Shown here one piece after another: positions 1 to 13,089 of a DNA stretch of 64,000 bases. Position 1 is the first letter of the stretch. Each line of letters opens with the position of its first letter. The notes beneath the pieces were generated by a model. That model was not told the DNA's origin, did no database searches, and saw only the letters and a list, made by a program, of their open reading frames with translations. The position numbers were made by a program, and so were the translations under genes. This DNA comes from Ashinkailepas kermadecensis (taxonomy: Eukaryota > Arthropoda > Thecostraca > Neolepadidae), in assembly GCA_034440615.1 (NCBI GenBank), contig JAOTOM010005185.1, positions 1,242,001 to 1,306,000 of the forward strand, in the 5' to 3' direction.

Positions 1-608
1 AACCATGCGACATTCTAGCTGGAAACATGCCGAGCAAGGTTGGCCGCACAGGCCATCAAACACCTCCCTAATTGCACGATATCTGGAGTTCAGGAACATA
101 CAAAAAGTAAATGTTGAGACAAGGTTGCATATTTTTGCAGCCACAGAAGTTGATGAAATATCAGCAAAGCCGACAACGTGACGTTGTATCTTCCACTCGT
201 GACGCCATATATACATCCTCCACATGTGGTGTCATATGTATGTGCATGCACGCACACCCGGTGGTGAATCGGAAGCGCGTGCATAGGTAAGAGGCACCAA
301 AGCTGCAGCGTCGCCAATTAAGCACTATTATGCAATTCAATAGAACGTTGGCCCCGACAATTATGCAAAACAATGTACCTTGTGGGAAGGCTGGTGTTCT
401 CGCAAAGGCTGGTCAGCGTCACAAAGGCTGGTATTGCCATGGCAACGGTCAACATACCGCATTCTTCGCCTATGAAGACATGTCGAGGTAAACTTTCTGA
501 AAGGTGGGCAAACATTTAATTGCCTCTAGGGAATCGGCATTGCTGTTTGTTGCTTAAACATTCGGTGCCAGACATGCTGCTAAGTAGGTGTATGTATATA
601 CACACGTA
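1..608. other. Intergenic, nothing recognised
   Basis: Mixed-composition DNA with only short reading frames (75 codons or fewer), none with recognisable protein motifs. Short TG/CA-rich stretches occur near 235-260 and 590-606. I see no gene. Confidence 0.5.
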
Positions 609-768
609 GGGCGTCGGTAGCTCGGTGGTTAAGCTGAGCGTCTGGCAAGCCAGAGGTACGGGGTTCGATTCCCCGCGGCGCCCGCCCTTCCCGCCAGGGT
701 GAGAGGCAGGCGACGCCATATGGCCTCAGCTGCTGAGGGCGTCGTAAAGTCACAGCCACCACCACAGT
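609..768 (+). mobile_element. tRNA-derived SINE-like element
   Basis: Positions 609-683 resemble a tRNA. The acceptor arm gggcgtc at 609-615 pairs with ggcgccc at about 677-683. An A-box-like segment lies at about 617-635, and a perfect Pol III B box (ggttcgattcc) lies at about 662-672. The anticodon arm is not canonical: tctgg and ccaga leave only a 4-nt loop, and the D loop is long, so a working tRNA is unlikely. About 85 bp of non-tRNA body follows. The unit then runs directly into a CA/TA microsatellite, as SINE 3' ends often do. The boundaries are approximate and no target-site duplication is obvious. Confidence 0.6.
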
Positions 769-812
769 ATATACACACATACACACATATATCTGCAAGC
801 ATGCAAACATGT

Positions 813-883
<71 letters not shown>
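766..883. repeat. CA/TA compound microsatellite with (AT)n
   Basis: Alternating tatatacacaca tracts lead into an uninterrupted (AT)n run of about 56 bp at 827-882. The tract directly abuts the SINE-like element and may have grown from its tail. Confidence 0.9.
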
Positions 884-884
<1 letters not shown>

Positions 885-3069
885 TCATAGTTCCTCAAAC
901 TATACCTCTAATGTCTGGAACCAAGAAGCCATAACTGGTCTCAGCTTGGTTCAAACGGAGTCGGTGAACGAGTGAACTGAGCGAACAAACTAGATCTTAG
1001 ACTCAGGCTCCATTATCCGTGATCGTGCCGGAAAACATGAATGTTTTGCATGATAAATATTTGCGTATTCTCCGCTTCTACCGTGACGCTTCTTCCGTCT
1101 TCTCCGTGATATCCGGTACAGGCCTGATCACGAACAGCGGGACAGTTATCATTGTGAATGCCATATAACTCGGTCTCGTCGATTTGCTTTTCTCAGCTAT
1201 TTCTTGCATTTTCTTCTAGTTTTAGTAACTTCTGCGTTGCATTTGAAGGACCGTCGACGTAGGGTGGGCTTGCTGTTGCTGTTGCGCCAGCGGCAGCGAG
1301 AGCAGCGTGACACAAGGCTTTGCTTGGCACGGCCGATACTGTTGCATCAGGAGGAGTGTTGGGAATTTCAGGCGCTGGTCAGGTAAATGCGTGATAGTGA
1401 CCCAGTTATCCACCGGCGATTCTTCCGCATGTTTTGTAGTAGAGTTCGACGAGATGTTGGCAACGATCCACGACAGTGTTGAGAAGTTATGAACGCAGTT
1501 GTGAACTCTCCGATTTCGCCTGCGGAGCAGCTGGCAGCAATGCTTCAGTGAGGACTTGAATGCGCTCAGAGGTGGACCCAAAAATTCTTATCGAGGCAGG
1601 GGTGCACTCGTCTGGAGAGCGCTACTGATTGAGACATTTTAGAACGGAGTGCATTGGAGTGTCCTTAGAGTACACTGTTTGTATTCCGAGGTCGTGTAAG
1701 GCTAAACATTCCAAGGGGGAGGGGTTCACTCTAGCACCCCTGAAGGGGTGCCATCTTTTTATGGTGTACGCATGTCCCCGTGACCCCTTGCATCCGCATG
1801 TGGCTATAATTAAAATAAAGTTTCAAAATAACAAGTATACAGTGGGGTTTTAGTACTCCGTCTGTTAACCGTTCCCGGCTCTCACCTCCATGATATCTGG
1901 TCTGACCTGTCCATTTTCCTGACCCTCCCTGGGTGTTGTGGCTGCATCACTCACGGCAGCAGATTATGGTAGGTGGATGGGTAGATGCCTCCCTACCATC
2001 GTCACTCGACCACGACATTTTATCGACATTTTCTGAATATGGAAAATGTCATCCATCTGGCACACACCTTTCATTGGCCCAATCATTGGAAGCACCAACG
2101 GGGGCAGGACGAGCAGGGGGCAATCTGTTCCAACAAGTCCAAGATTCTACATTAACCATATAACATTGCATGTCATTGCATAATGAGCCAAAGCTTGATT
2201 TTGTCCCCCTGACCAAAGGACGCCTGCTGCCTCTCGCCCAGAACCTGATCATTTGCATTGCACGACAGGCAGGTGCCTTCTCCTGGAATGAGCATGAAAA
2301 TAGGCACCTATCTCTCAGTTATATCTGTGCACTTCCCATCTCGTTCCTTGAGATTCCAAGCTCAATTAAACTTAAGTAGAAGTGTGAATTCCGGAAATTT
2401 GAGGCTGTGCAATGTGCAATTGGATTTTCCATGAATTCAAGCGAGCATACTGTGACTCAGAGGCGATTGAACACACAGTGGGCCATACTGAAATGCTCAG
2501 CTTGGTATTAGCAATGTGTCATGACTCTAAAATACGCAGGTCTTCGAGTCTCCCGACCTATTTCTCTCCGGGTGCGCGCACCTAGCCTGAAAACTGCTCA
2601 CACCCCTGGGCAACTCCATTCCTGCACAGCTCACTTCCTGGCTGGGAACCACTGGCCTAGAATGAGGTCGGTCACAATTGAACGCGAGCAAAGCAAAACA
2701 CTCTACTCGACACAAGGGAGAGCAAACCTTGGTCCAATGACCTCCCGCTCAACTATATTACGAAAGCCACCCATATGTGTGGTGGCGCAGTGTGTTACAT
2801 CCCTGACATCAATTGCGCAATGATGCACCCACGCATGCTAAGCTAGCCAGCTACCATGCACCACCGGACCGCCGCTGTATTGCGTTGGTGCATTCCCCCT
2901 GAACACACAGGCGTATCTCGGGCACGGCCAACGCTCCATTTGCGCCCTGTTGGGACAGCTGAGCATGTTTACCCCGAAATGGTGCTGTCTTGTTCGAGAC
3001 CAGCTGCCACCTCTTCCTGGAGCAGACGGGTGAATCTGGCGTTGGGGTTGAGCTCTGTGTGTCCCGCTC

Positions 3070-3070
<1 letters not shown>
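884..3070. other. Intergenic, nothing recognised
   Basis: No reading frame here shows conserved motifs or coding-like base use. The longest (1222-1581, minus, 119 codons) is low-complexity at its end and unsupported. Position 1381 has a splice-donor-like cag|gtaaatg, but no partner exon can be named. Confidence 0.45.
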
Positions 3071-3672
<602 letters not shown>

Positions 3673-4440
3673 TAGGGAAAGCTTACGCGAGGTAGGGAGA
3701 CGTATGTAAAGGGCAAAAGAGCGCTGAGAGGGAGAGAGCTGCCAACTGGGATGGAAATAAAGATAATTCATCATCGCGATGAAAGGCATGACATGATGGA
3801 GTTGTAAGGGAAATGCAAAGTGAAGAATGGAAGCGAGGTGAAAATACTTATGGAAAGATCCTAGTTAGACCCCTAGGAAAGACTCCTAGACCCTGTTACT
3901 CGCATCCTTAGGGAACAGCGTTTTTTAAACAGCCACTTGGTATGCAATTAGCAGCAAAAGTGCTAATCATTTTTACATTGTAGGATCAGAGGGTCCAGGC
4001 AGTCATGAACTATAAATATGTGTATAAAGTGTACCCCGAAGTACACTTTATAATACAGCACACCGCCCAATTGACTCGGATTCGCAGAAAAAGCGCTATA
4101 AGCAAGTGGGTTGTGACTTCGTCTGTTGGGCCGGTGAGGCTCCTCAGTCAGTAGTTTTCCGCTGTCATCCTACACGTGGTAAAGCTTGGTCAAATGTCAA
4201 TGTCAATGTCAATTGCACGGTTGCTGTTCAGATCAGGAGCTCAATTGCACATTGAGTGGTGGCTCTCGTGTATCCTTGCACCGAACCCACAACCAAACAA
4301 AAGAGCACCTACTGTTCAAGCTGAGTAGCCTTAGTAGCCCGATATGTCAGCTCGGACAAGCAGCTCACAGCCAAACAGGCCATGTGTTCTTCTTCACTCA
4401 TCCCAGCGCAGAGGAGGTGCCAGCACTGGTCAGGTAAGCG
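3673..4440. other. Intergenic; contains a small perfect hairpin
   Basis: No gene is seen. A perfect 12-bp inverted repeat (tataaagtgtac / gtacactttata, 6-nt spacer) lies at 4023-4052. A short run of an atgtca-type hexamer is at about 4193-4213. A strong donor-like cag|gtaagc at about 4433-4438 sits at the edge of the following GC-rich island and could end a 5' non-coding exon, but this is unproven. Confidence 0.4.
4023..4052. repeat. Perfect 12-bp inverted repeat (hairpin)
   Basis: Left arm tataaagtgtac (4023-4034), spacer cccgaa (4035-4040), right arm gtacactttata (4041-4052). All twelve positions pair. No poly-T or gene end lies beside it, so I do not call a terminator. Confidence 0.8.
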
Positions 4441-6240
4441 TCGAGCTCATTCTTCCCCTCGCACCGTTCAAATCCTGCGCGGCGCACCACGGCACGGCTT
4501 TCACGTGACGCCGGCGAACGGCTTCCGGCCAAGCCAGAGCCGGGCGCGGGAGCGTGAAGGGCCGCCGGTGCGGCACGGTGCGCGCCGACCGTAGGTCCGA
4601 TTTCGCCCCGGTCACGAGCCAGCGACTTCTCGAGCGGCCACGCTTCTTAACCCGGCGCGACCCTTCTCTCCTTCCGGCGGCGGCCGGCTGTAAACAAAAA
4701 CGGTCCGCCGCGCGTAATTCCCGCGCCGCGGCCGCCAGCCGAGCCAGACCGAGCCGCTAGAAAGTGAAACCACCGACGCTGTGGCGGCGCTTCGCTTGGC
4801 AGCGGACTGTTCGGCGTTCGAACGCGCGGCTCGCTGGCGCCGGCGACGGCGGCGACGCGCGCGTGCTCCGCAGTCGGCAGCTGCACGAAGGACACGGCGC
4901 CCTCTCTAGCTCGACACGTGGGGAACATGTGTACACCGATTTGTGCGCCGGTCGGCGGGCGCGCATTGCGAGGACGACTCTGTCAAATCGCCGCATTAGA
5001 AAGCATGCGAATGACATTGTAACGCAAGGCATTAATCAGTCGCCCAGCTGATGGCGGGACAATGCACGGCCAGTGGCAGGGCGGCCACTAGTTCCACTAG
5101 TCCATTATGCTGTCTTCGCCGCTTCATCGGCATCGGCCAATTCGGGTAACCTTTTCTATCAATCCGAGATGGAACCGGCCATTAAGACAGATTGTCGTTT
5201 TCAATTACACTCGGCTCGTAAGCTAATTAGGTGTCTCGAAAGCCATCGCCTGCTCGGGCGGCTGACACGGACGGCTGACCGCGTTTCCGCGGCAATCGGC
5301 TTTGTTCCTTCCGGCGGGCGCGCGGAGGGAGCGGCGGCCGCAGCCACGGCCGCGCCGCCCCGTGTCGCCGCTGCCGCCGCTTCCGTCTCTTTAACTGCCG
5401 GCATGCGGACTCGTCAGTTAACCCTGCGCGTCCACTTCCTTCCGCGCATCAACAGCGCCGAGGAGGATGCGCAGAGGGGAGGGGTTGACGGCCGGCGGCG
5501 CTGGCGCCGGCACGGCTGCGGGGGAGGGCGCGGGGACGGCGCCGCGCCGGCCGGCCGCCGCAGCTCCAGTCGAGGTGTGTGGCACGACCCCTGCGCGGCC
5601 CGCGCGACACCAGAACGCATCGGCCGGGCCGCAAGATTCGACACGCGGCGCCCCGCCGAGTCGGCCGATTGGCGGCAGTCTGGACCGCCAGACGGCCACG
5701 GCTGTCGGCCGCCACCTCTCCGCAGCCGGTACAGCGCCGTACTCGGTTCGGCCTGTGGCGACCCGCCGCCAACTGCGCCGCTCGATCCGCTGACGCCGGC
5801 CGGCCCGTCGAGTGGGTCACGTCGTGTGTGAGCGCGGATAGCGGCTGATACGGCATCAGCAGCCGGTCGGACGCGGCGCGGCACACCGAGCATCAGCAGG
5901 CGCCGCCAGTGTGCCGGCCGGCCCGCCCCGGTGGCACGCTCTCTCGGCACGTCTCCCTGGGCGGCAGCGCGGCGGAAGTCAGCGCCCTGTCGACGACGAC
6001 GGCAGCGGCTTCAGCTTGTGCCGTCGGTGGTGCCGCCGCTCGGCACGGATCGCCTGGTCGCGTGCGGCGGTCGTGCCGCTGTATTTAGTAGCCATCTGAG
6101 CAGTAAGCGCGGCCGGGCTGAGGCCACGCCACCGCGGAATTTATGGCCGTGCTCCAACGAGCGCCGCTCTAATTAATGGCTTTCCGCAGTCTGGGGGGCC
6201 CGGACAGCCAATGGCCCATTTTACCCCGTTGAAGCTAGGA
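4441..6240. promoter_or_regulatory. GC-rich CpG-dense island, candidate cis-regulatory region
   Basis: This 1.8 kb stretch is strongly GC- and CpG-rich, unlike its AT-rich flanks. Embedded are AT-core homeodomain-type sites: aattac near 5205, taattagg near 5223-5232, and taattaatgg near 6171-6180 next to a tttatggcc motif near 6140. The apparent 252-codon frame at 5073-5831 is Ala/Arg/Gly low-complexity and has no homology that I recognise, so I treat it as non-coding. It could be a distant promoter with a 5' exon, or an enhancer of prospero about 44 kb downstream. Assignment to prospero is inference from proximity. Confidence 0.35.
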
Positions 6241-6780
6241 GAAGTTGCGCCATCGGCCACCATCTGCCGCAAATATATTACAAGTATTTGCACACCCTAA
6301 TTGCGTTTTTGTGAAGCAGCATGATGGGACGATCGAAGCGTTCATAATTTCGGGCCTAGACATCGCATAATGCATGCGCTGGAAAACCACATCAGCTTAA
6401 ATGCTCCTTAAATTTAAACTTAAATTAGAAGATATTGAGTACTGTACTTCAAGACATATTCGGTTCTGATTTTCTTTCTTAGCTATGTAGTCATTGCTAG
6501 GAGAAGACTTGATTTTTGTTTGCATTGTCATTGGCAAATTTTGAAGAACATGTGGATTATTTATGCGACCATAAATGAAAAACAGTGGTGCTGATGCGTC
6601 ATCTTAAAATCATTGCTGCATTCCTAGCCTTTTTTTTTTGATCATGTATTTGACATTTTAACCAGCTCCAGCCATAATATATTGTTGATATGTAATTAAG
6701 CAGATTGAAGCATTTCGTGGCTTGATTGGAGTTGCAACTCATCCTTTTGGATAAGGCATGTCAGTTATACGTTTGAGCTA

Positions 6781-6857
<77 letters not shown>

Positions 6858-7120
6858 ATATCTTTCATGGTCTGCTGTTTACAACCATCGGCATGCATGA
6901 CATCGTGGAAATACTTAATTATTTGTGCTCAGATTGTTGAATGTACATGGCAAAACTGCTGGGTAGAGTGGTGAATTAAGCCTCACCATTTGCATGATGA
7001 TTATCACCATTGGGTTTTTGTAATTATTTCCATTGCAGTTTCTCCGCTTTGATATTTTGCAATAAACCGGCAGAAGACCGGTTGAAAGCCCGGCACACAT
7101 CCCGAATCCCAGTCAGGAAG
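6241..7120. other. AT-rich intergenic DNA with an (AT)n tract
   Basis: AT-rich sequence without a supported gene. It surrounds the dinucleotide tract at 6781-6852. Confidence 0.5.
6781..6852. repeat. (AT)n microsatellite
   Basis: About 70 bp of almost pure TA/AT dinucleotide (one TG interruption near 6786). Confidence 0.95.
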
Positions 7121-7720
7121 CCCGCCGGTTCTGCTCGAGCTGACTAACCAGGCTTTCGGTGCTTACACTTGTCACCTGCAGTCGACGGTGGCGAAATGTC
7201 AGCGTTATCAGCGCGGTGTAGTTGTGACGACTGGCGGGCCGAGCTGACGAAACACCGGCCAGACCTGGCCGACGTGGCGCGCCATCTGATCGGCGGTCCG
7301 CGCTGCTGTCGGCCTGTTTGCGCGCGCGCGCGCGCGCCGTCCGGTTGCTCCCCCGACTGCCAGCCATTGTAAAAAGCGGCGCCGGCTGGCGGCAGGGATG
7401 CCAGTCATTCACCCCTGTCGTTGTAGTGGCGCCTTATTTGCGTGCGGCGGGCTATCTTGAGGCGGCCGATCCGGGCACCTCTTCGGCTTCACCTGCTCCC
7501 CTCGGCGGCCGCCGCAGCTGGCCGCCGGGCAAGACAACAACACGTCGCTGGACGGGGAACGCTGGAGATGGTGGTGGATACCAGAAGGATGTCCGTGATG
7601 CCTTGCTGTCGGAGATCCAATCGCCGTGGAACGATAATTAAAGCATGATGGGGGAAGGGTCCCAACCCGAGACCGCAGTCGCCTCCAGCATGTTGGTGGC
7701 GGCGATTTTCGCAGCAAATT
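7121..7720. promoter_or_regulatory. GC-rich island, function unknown
   Basis: CpG-rich block containing a (CG)n run (about 7320-7337) and dense CCG/GGC motifs. Overlapping frames on both strands (up to 107 codons) are typical of GC-rich non-coding DNA, and none carries a domain. Candidate regulatory island by composition only. Confidence 0.25.
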
Positions 7721-9165
7721 TAAGCGGTGCAGACAGCAAAGGCTGCGCCACAGACCACTTCCGTGGGGCGCCGAGGAACTATTAGCTCATACTTGCCATG
7801 CAATGGCATTGGGCCACAGTGGAATCCAGAAAGATCACGGGCTATGAGTTATGACCGACCCATGCTTGGATGGTGAGTTGCTTGGAGCCAATCAGCTGGT
7901 GTGAGTGACTGGTGAGAGCGTTCATTAAGCGAATTTGCCCCTAGAAATGAAGACCATAGTTTCAATTTCAAAAGGCCCCAGAAGTTTCAGAAGGCATGTC
8001 GCGAAGTGCAGGCTAATTTCTTTCCGGAGGTTCACCCAGCAGGGTGACATAAAAGCAGTATAATCAAGGATCAACAAGTCATAAACCCTCCCCATCACTC
8101 TCTTGACCTAACCCTAAGTCTTCCATGTCATCCTACCATAGTCGCAATGGTGTCAGTCTATGGGAATTGCTGGTTGTGCTGTTTGTTTAACAGTGATGCA
8201 TAGCAATTTGAGTAACATGGAAGTCCGCTACAATAAGACGGCGTAGCCGTAGCGGTACATCATGCTGCGTGGAAGCGATGTCAGGAGCAGTGAACGCCAG
8301 AGTAGAAATATCGACTAGCAGTGTTGTCACATGCAGCAGCCACGTCAAGAGCAGCGAGCTGGTGAAGTGAAGGTGAAGTCTGTAGCAGCAATGCCGCATA
8401 GATGTAGTGTCGGGAGCGATGGAGTTTGCTTCTGAAAAGTGGTCTCGTGGTGGTAGTCAGTGTCGGAGTGGTTCCCCTCTGCACTGGGCGAGGTGGCACA
8501 ACGTCGCGCCTGGACCACAGCCGCAATGTCAAGGGAGGGTTCTCGATGCTGGCGCTTGCGGGAGATGGAGAACAAGGAGCTTCTCGCCGGCAGTGATGCA
8601 GGCAATGACGCGGCAAGGGCACTGCCGAGCGTCCCTTGTCGGTTGGACTTGAGCTAGCGTCTGATGGCAGCGCTGGCTTCTACGCCCCTTCTACGCCCCT
8701 TCTACGCCCTGCACAAAAGAAGGCGTCGATCGTCTTTTTACGCAACACACGACTCGGTGACATGGGGATAGGCGAAAACAGCACCCCGTGATGTTCTTGT
8801 TGTTTGCCTTACCCAGCCCACGCCTGTTCTAACATGCCTTCAACGGTAAACAGCTGGGTCCTCATCTCGGCTTCGCAAATGAATTATCATATCTACGCAT
8901 GGCGCGCGCACGACTACCGCACTCGTCAGAGGCTGAATGCACCCTTTTCGGCTTTCAACAATCATGATTTTGGCACCCTTGTGGGGAAGCTGTTCCTCGC
9001 CACGTGGCGCTCATCGGGGCCTGTTCCCATGCTCCGGCAGTGGTGCAGATTTGTGTGAAAAGTGGGGGACGAATTCCTTCTGGAAAGCGCCACCACCAAA
9101 GGGGTGCCAGTCAATGTGAATTTGAATTTAGAGTAGCAGGCGGTTAGACACTAGATATGACTATC
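7721..9165. other. Intergenic, nothing recognised
   Basis: No supported gene. A 13-bp unit (ccttctacgcccc) is repeated about 2.5 times at 8676-8710. Confidence 0.4.
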
Positions 9166-9169
9166 ATTT

Positions 9170-9570
9170 AAGTGTCCCAGGTTGTCAGGGGGCGTCAGTA
9201 GGACACATTTGGGAACACCCGGGATGTCAGGTTGCTGGGAGAGCGCATTTATAGGCTCCAGGATCGTCAGGGGCGCCAGCGAAGCACATCTAGGGGCACC
9301 CGGTCTGTTAGTAGTGTCGGAAAAACACAGAAGTGCCTGGGATATCAAGGGACGTCAGTGGGGCACACTCGGAGGCGCCTGGGACGCAAAGGGGCCAGAA
9401 TGGTATATTTAGTATATTATGGTATATTTAGGGACTCCGGATTGTCAGGAGTGTCAGTGCAGCTTAATTAGGCCTTACTGATAAATAGGCCCACTGTCAG
9501 GCTCGGACTAGCAGTGGGCACCGATAGGACACGTTTAGTAGCAACTGGGGTGTCAGGAGGAGTCAGGCGC
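9170..9570. repeat. Degenerate ~40-bp tandem repeat
   Basis: A motif of the form (g/c)tgtcagg..gtcagt..(g)gcac recurs at about 9184, 9226, 9269, 9308, 9344, 9434, 9497 and 9552, mostly 36-45 bp apart or multiples of that. The copies have diverged heavily, which suggests an old minisatellite. Confidence 0.55.
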
Positions 9571-11640
9571 TACCACCACTTAAATAAGCGACACGTGTGG
9601 TTACCGGGGAGGGGCGTGTGCGGGATACACGTACTGGCGCCCGAGCTGTCTGGGGAGTAGGACATATGCGCGGCGCACGGACTCTCAGGGGATCCATTTG
9701 AACAAAAATATGGACAACGAGGCTGGCGGTTGTCAGTAAACAACATGGGATACCCGATAGCTATTAAATGCAAGTGGCGGCATGCTTTCAGCGTTAGGAC
9801 AGCACACCTGCTCTGCTGGGATGCTTCGGCGTCTTCACCAGGCAGCCGAGTCTCTGCGGCTAACAAGCTGAAAGAAGACCTGCTTCGCTTGCGGCAGAGA
9901 TAATTACGAGCGAGACCGAAGCCCGTGCCAGTATGATCTCGTGTATATGCGACAAAGGGTCGTCCCAGCGAATCGATCCAGCCTACCCGACCGGCACGCT
10001 TTTGAAACCTTAGAAACATTTTGTTGCAGCGTTTCAAGTCCGAATTCATTCACCCCGACTTGGACCGGATCTTTTGATATCAGTTTTTCGTGCATTTTGC
10101 ATCACAGTGTCTTCCTCGAAGTAAGCGCGTGCTTCGTTCAAAGAAAGGATTTATGGCTGAAGTTCGACGGTGTTGGATGGCCCTGCGCCGACTGGGCCGG
10201 CCGCTGGTCGCGTGGTGACGTCATGTCACGTGACTTGCCTGCCCCGGGGCCGGCTAGCTGACCATCGCACTCCCATTATTGTAGGAGATACTGCGCCAAG
10301 CGTGCATTCAGTTTTACTTGCGTGTGCAAGATTGGTCAGGGCCCAATTTCGTCTATGGTGCAACAAATTTCGCCTGAGGCGAACTACTCGTATTGTTTAC
10401 CTATGGAATGTTCTATTGTATCTTGGCATGTCCGTAGCTCGGCCAGCATTGGCCACGATAGTGCCATTCCACCGCGGGAAGGCTCTGGGTGCGATATGAT
10501 CATAGGCTTTCTACCCGCATGATCCCTCATCCTGAATATGTGTCTGCAGCACTGGAGCATGAGCCTATGGTCAGCCTCATGCTCTCACCCATCCTTATAT
10601 TGCCTTATACTTCCTCGTGCCCACCGAGGACCACCTTTTAAACTTAAAATGTACTTCAGCTCGGAAAACAGCATCTGATCCGAACTTGAGCCACAGCTGT
10701 CTTGGCCTCGACCTTGCGGGGAATGTCGTTGCACTAACTCCCTGGTTGAATTTAAAGCTCGCGAAGGGCGTTCAAAAGACGCCAGCTGCTTCCGTGCGGC
10801 ATTTAAGGCGCCGCCACTGGGGCGAACCCCTCCGTCAGCTGCTACTGCCGAGCGGCAGGTGCTCGCGTCTCCCCACGACAGGCGGCGGTATTTTGAAGCC
10901 CTGCCCGAGAAGTGTGTGAAGGAATTCAGTCTTGGCCGTATTTGTGTGCCTTCCTATGGAGATGTTTTTCTCGCTGAAATCCATCAAACGAGGGCCGCAT
11001 CTCCGGTCGGTATGCCACGATGTGGCGGATCATCCAGACTGTACAATCGGCATCTCCAAGGCGACCTCATCTGTCACCGCCAACAGGCATCCTCAGCCAG
11101 GCTAGTTGCATGTCTAGACACCCCTGTGGCGGTGTAAGATGGTACGAGAGGCCTGCAATTGATGTGTACATCGGTACCAATGTGCACCAGCGCCTTGTTC
11201 ACCAACGAAGGCGAACCTGAATGACTTTAAAAGTGGATTGATGAAGGTGTACCTGGGGACCAGGAGTGGAGCCTTAGACAAAATTATGAACATGGCCCAG
11301 CCATACTACACTACAGCCGAATAACTGAATACGCATGGAAGGGCCTGGTCGGTGTGAGTTCCATGCTGCGATTTGCAGTTATTGAACACGATCAATCGAA
11401 CACTGGAGGAGCTCGTGTCTCACCACGGAGATAAGAAGCCAATTATCTTGTCAATTGTCAATTATAATTTACGTCGTTACTTAGTTGAGGACGGAAGCGA
11501 TTCAGGGCAAGCCGACATATCTCGACGGAGCAGACGATCAATCTTGATCAAATACTGGAGTGTGAACCATGAATTTCTGGAAGGATTTATATAAGGAAAG
11601 AGCAGGCTAATAGCGAATGAGTTCTATGTTCAACATACCT
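9571..11640. other. Intergenic, nothing recognised
   Basis: Short frames only. The 159-codon minus frame at 9570-10049 has no motif that I recognise. A short GC-rich stretch at 10180-10262 contains gtgacgtcatgtcacgtgac, which holds overlapping CRE-like (tgacgtca) and E-box-like (cacgtg) sites. Confidence 0.4.
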
Positions 11641-12110
11641 AGCCAGACAGTTCACCGACGGTCGGTGTACATCCTGCAGAGCCGTCGCCGGGTGTGAGTC
11701 GCAGGCCTGAGGGCGTCCCTGGACGGCCGGGAGACACCGACCGCTCCACTTCTGACCCAGCCGGCCGCGTCGTAACTGCGGCACTGCTGCAGGTGCTGCG
11801 CCTCCGTCCCCTTGCGCGTCCCCCGTCTTGTTTGTTCTCAGCGTCATGTTCCTGGCCATTGTTCCGTCTGCCGCCGCCGAATTGGTCCCAAGATTAAAAT
11901 CGGAACTGGGCGGCACGCGCCACCTGGCCACCGCGCGCTCCCCATAGATCTGACAAAGGCGTACGACTTCTGCTCGCGTGCGCAATGGCGACGCGGCACC
12001 GCCGGCAGATGGACTGCGAAGGGAGAGCGTGGGTCGCATATGAATGTAGCCGCGAAGGCATTGCTTCGCGTTGTAGTTGCCATGCGCTCGGCCGCCTAGG
12101 GAATGGGTGG
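11641..12110. promoter_or_regulatory. GC-rich island, function unknown
   Basis: CpG-dense stretch within more AT-rich DNA. Several mutually overlapping frames on both strands, none convincing as protein. Listed as a candidate regulatory island by composition only. Confidence 0.25.
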
Positions 12111-12840
12111 GGGGGAATCGGTGGCGGCTGGCGCGCTATGTTGACAAAACGTGGGTTACATGAGTGTGTGCTTTTGCGGGTTATGGGTAGATACCACTTT
12201 ACGACGACTAACAAAGCTGTGAGTTACTCCTTCAAATTATATTCAGTATCAAGGCTACAAGTATAACATGAATTCAAGTCATGCAATATGACAACTGTTC
12301 CCATTGTGTTTTAGCGTACTGGCGACGTAGCATAGTTGTATACAAATTAGGTTTTGTCTTAGGTTAGATCAACTTGTTGGTATGGCTGATACAATTTATG
12401 AAATGGCGTCAATTCAGCATTTAAAAATATCCGGTGAACCTGTGACACTTTGTTCAATGCAAAACAAAATACCGTGTTTTTCATGACATTTAAGCTGTTC
12501 CTCTATTCAGTCAGTCACTGCCACACTTAACTTTTTGAGTTGCCAGCTTGCATAACCAAATAACCAAACCTCTAAACCAAACCGAACAAACCTCCAAATA
12601 ATAAAACCAAACCAAACCTCTGAAATGGCCGATATATTTCTTTAGACGAATGTCTGTGGCGACACACCCCGCCGCGTCCGTACAAAATATCCACCCATGG
12701 CGATCCCCAATTGTGTGCCCACCGACTGCAGGGAGAAGGCAGCTCCGGTCAGCTCGCATGCACTCTGCAAACAACGGCATGACCGTCGATCCTTTGCCTG
12801 CAGCACGGTGGCTACCTAGCCCGTCCAACGTCCCTTCCAA
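12111..12840. other. Intergenic, nothing recognised
   Basis: AT-rich. Short runs of an aaccaaacc-type motif occur at 12552-12620. No gene. Confidence 0.45.
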
Positions 12841-12970
12841 TCGCTCTTCCAACGTCCCTAATGGTGTCTAATGGTGTCCCTAATGGTGCCTTCGCTCTTC
12901 CAACGTCCCTAATGGTGTCTAATGGTGTCCCTAATGGTGCCTTCGCTCTTCCAACGTCCCTAATGGTGTC
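12841..12970. repeat. 51-bp tandem repeat, about 2.6 copies
   Basis: Units begin with tcgctcttcc at 12841, 12892 and 12943 (exact 51-bp spacing) and are nearly identical. Each contains an internal sub-repeat, ctaatggtgt. Confidence 0.9.
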
Positions 12971-13089
12971 TTGCATTTGTGACTTAAAAAATACAAAATA
13001 ACGTGCTCCCGTGCGCTGTACTGGAACCACTTATCATTGTCTCAAGCCCGTCACAACGGAGAGAAAGGGAAAGCAGGCGACATGGGTGT

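Noticed and set aside
609..683. Functional tRNA gene
   Set aside because: The anticodon arm leaves a 4-nt loop (or 6-nt with a shorter stem) and the D loop is over-long; a SINE explains the downstream body and microsatellite.
5073..5831. 252-codon frame as a possible gene
   Set aside because: It starts in ordinary intergenic DNA, becomes Ala/Arg/Gly low-complexity, overlaps open frames on both strands and has no recognisable motif.
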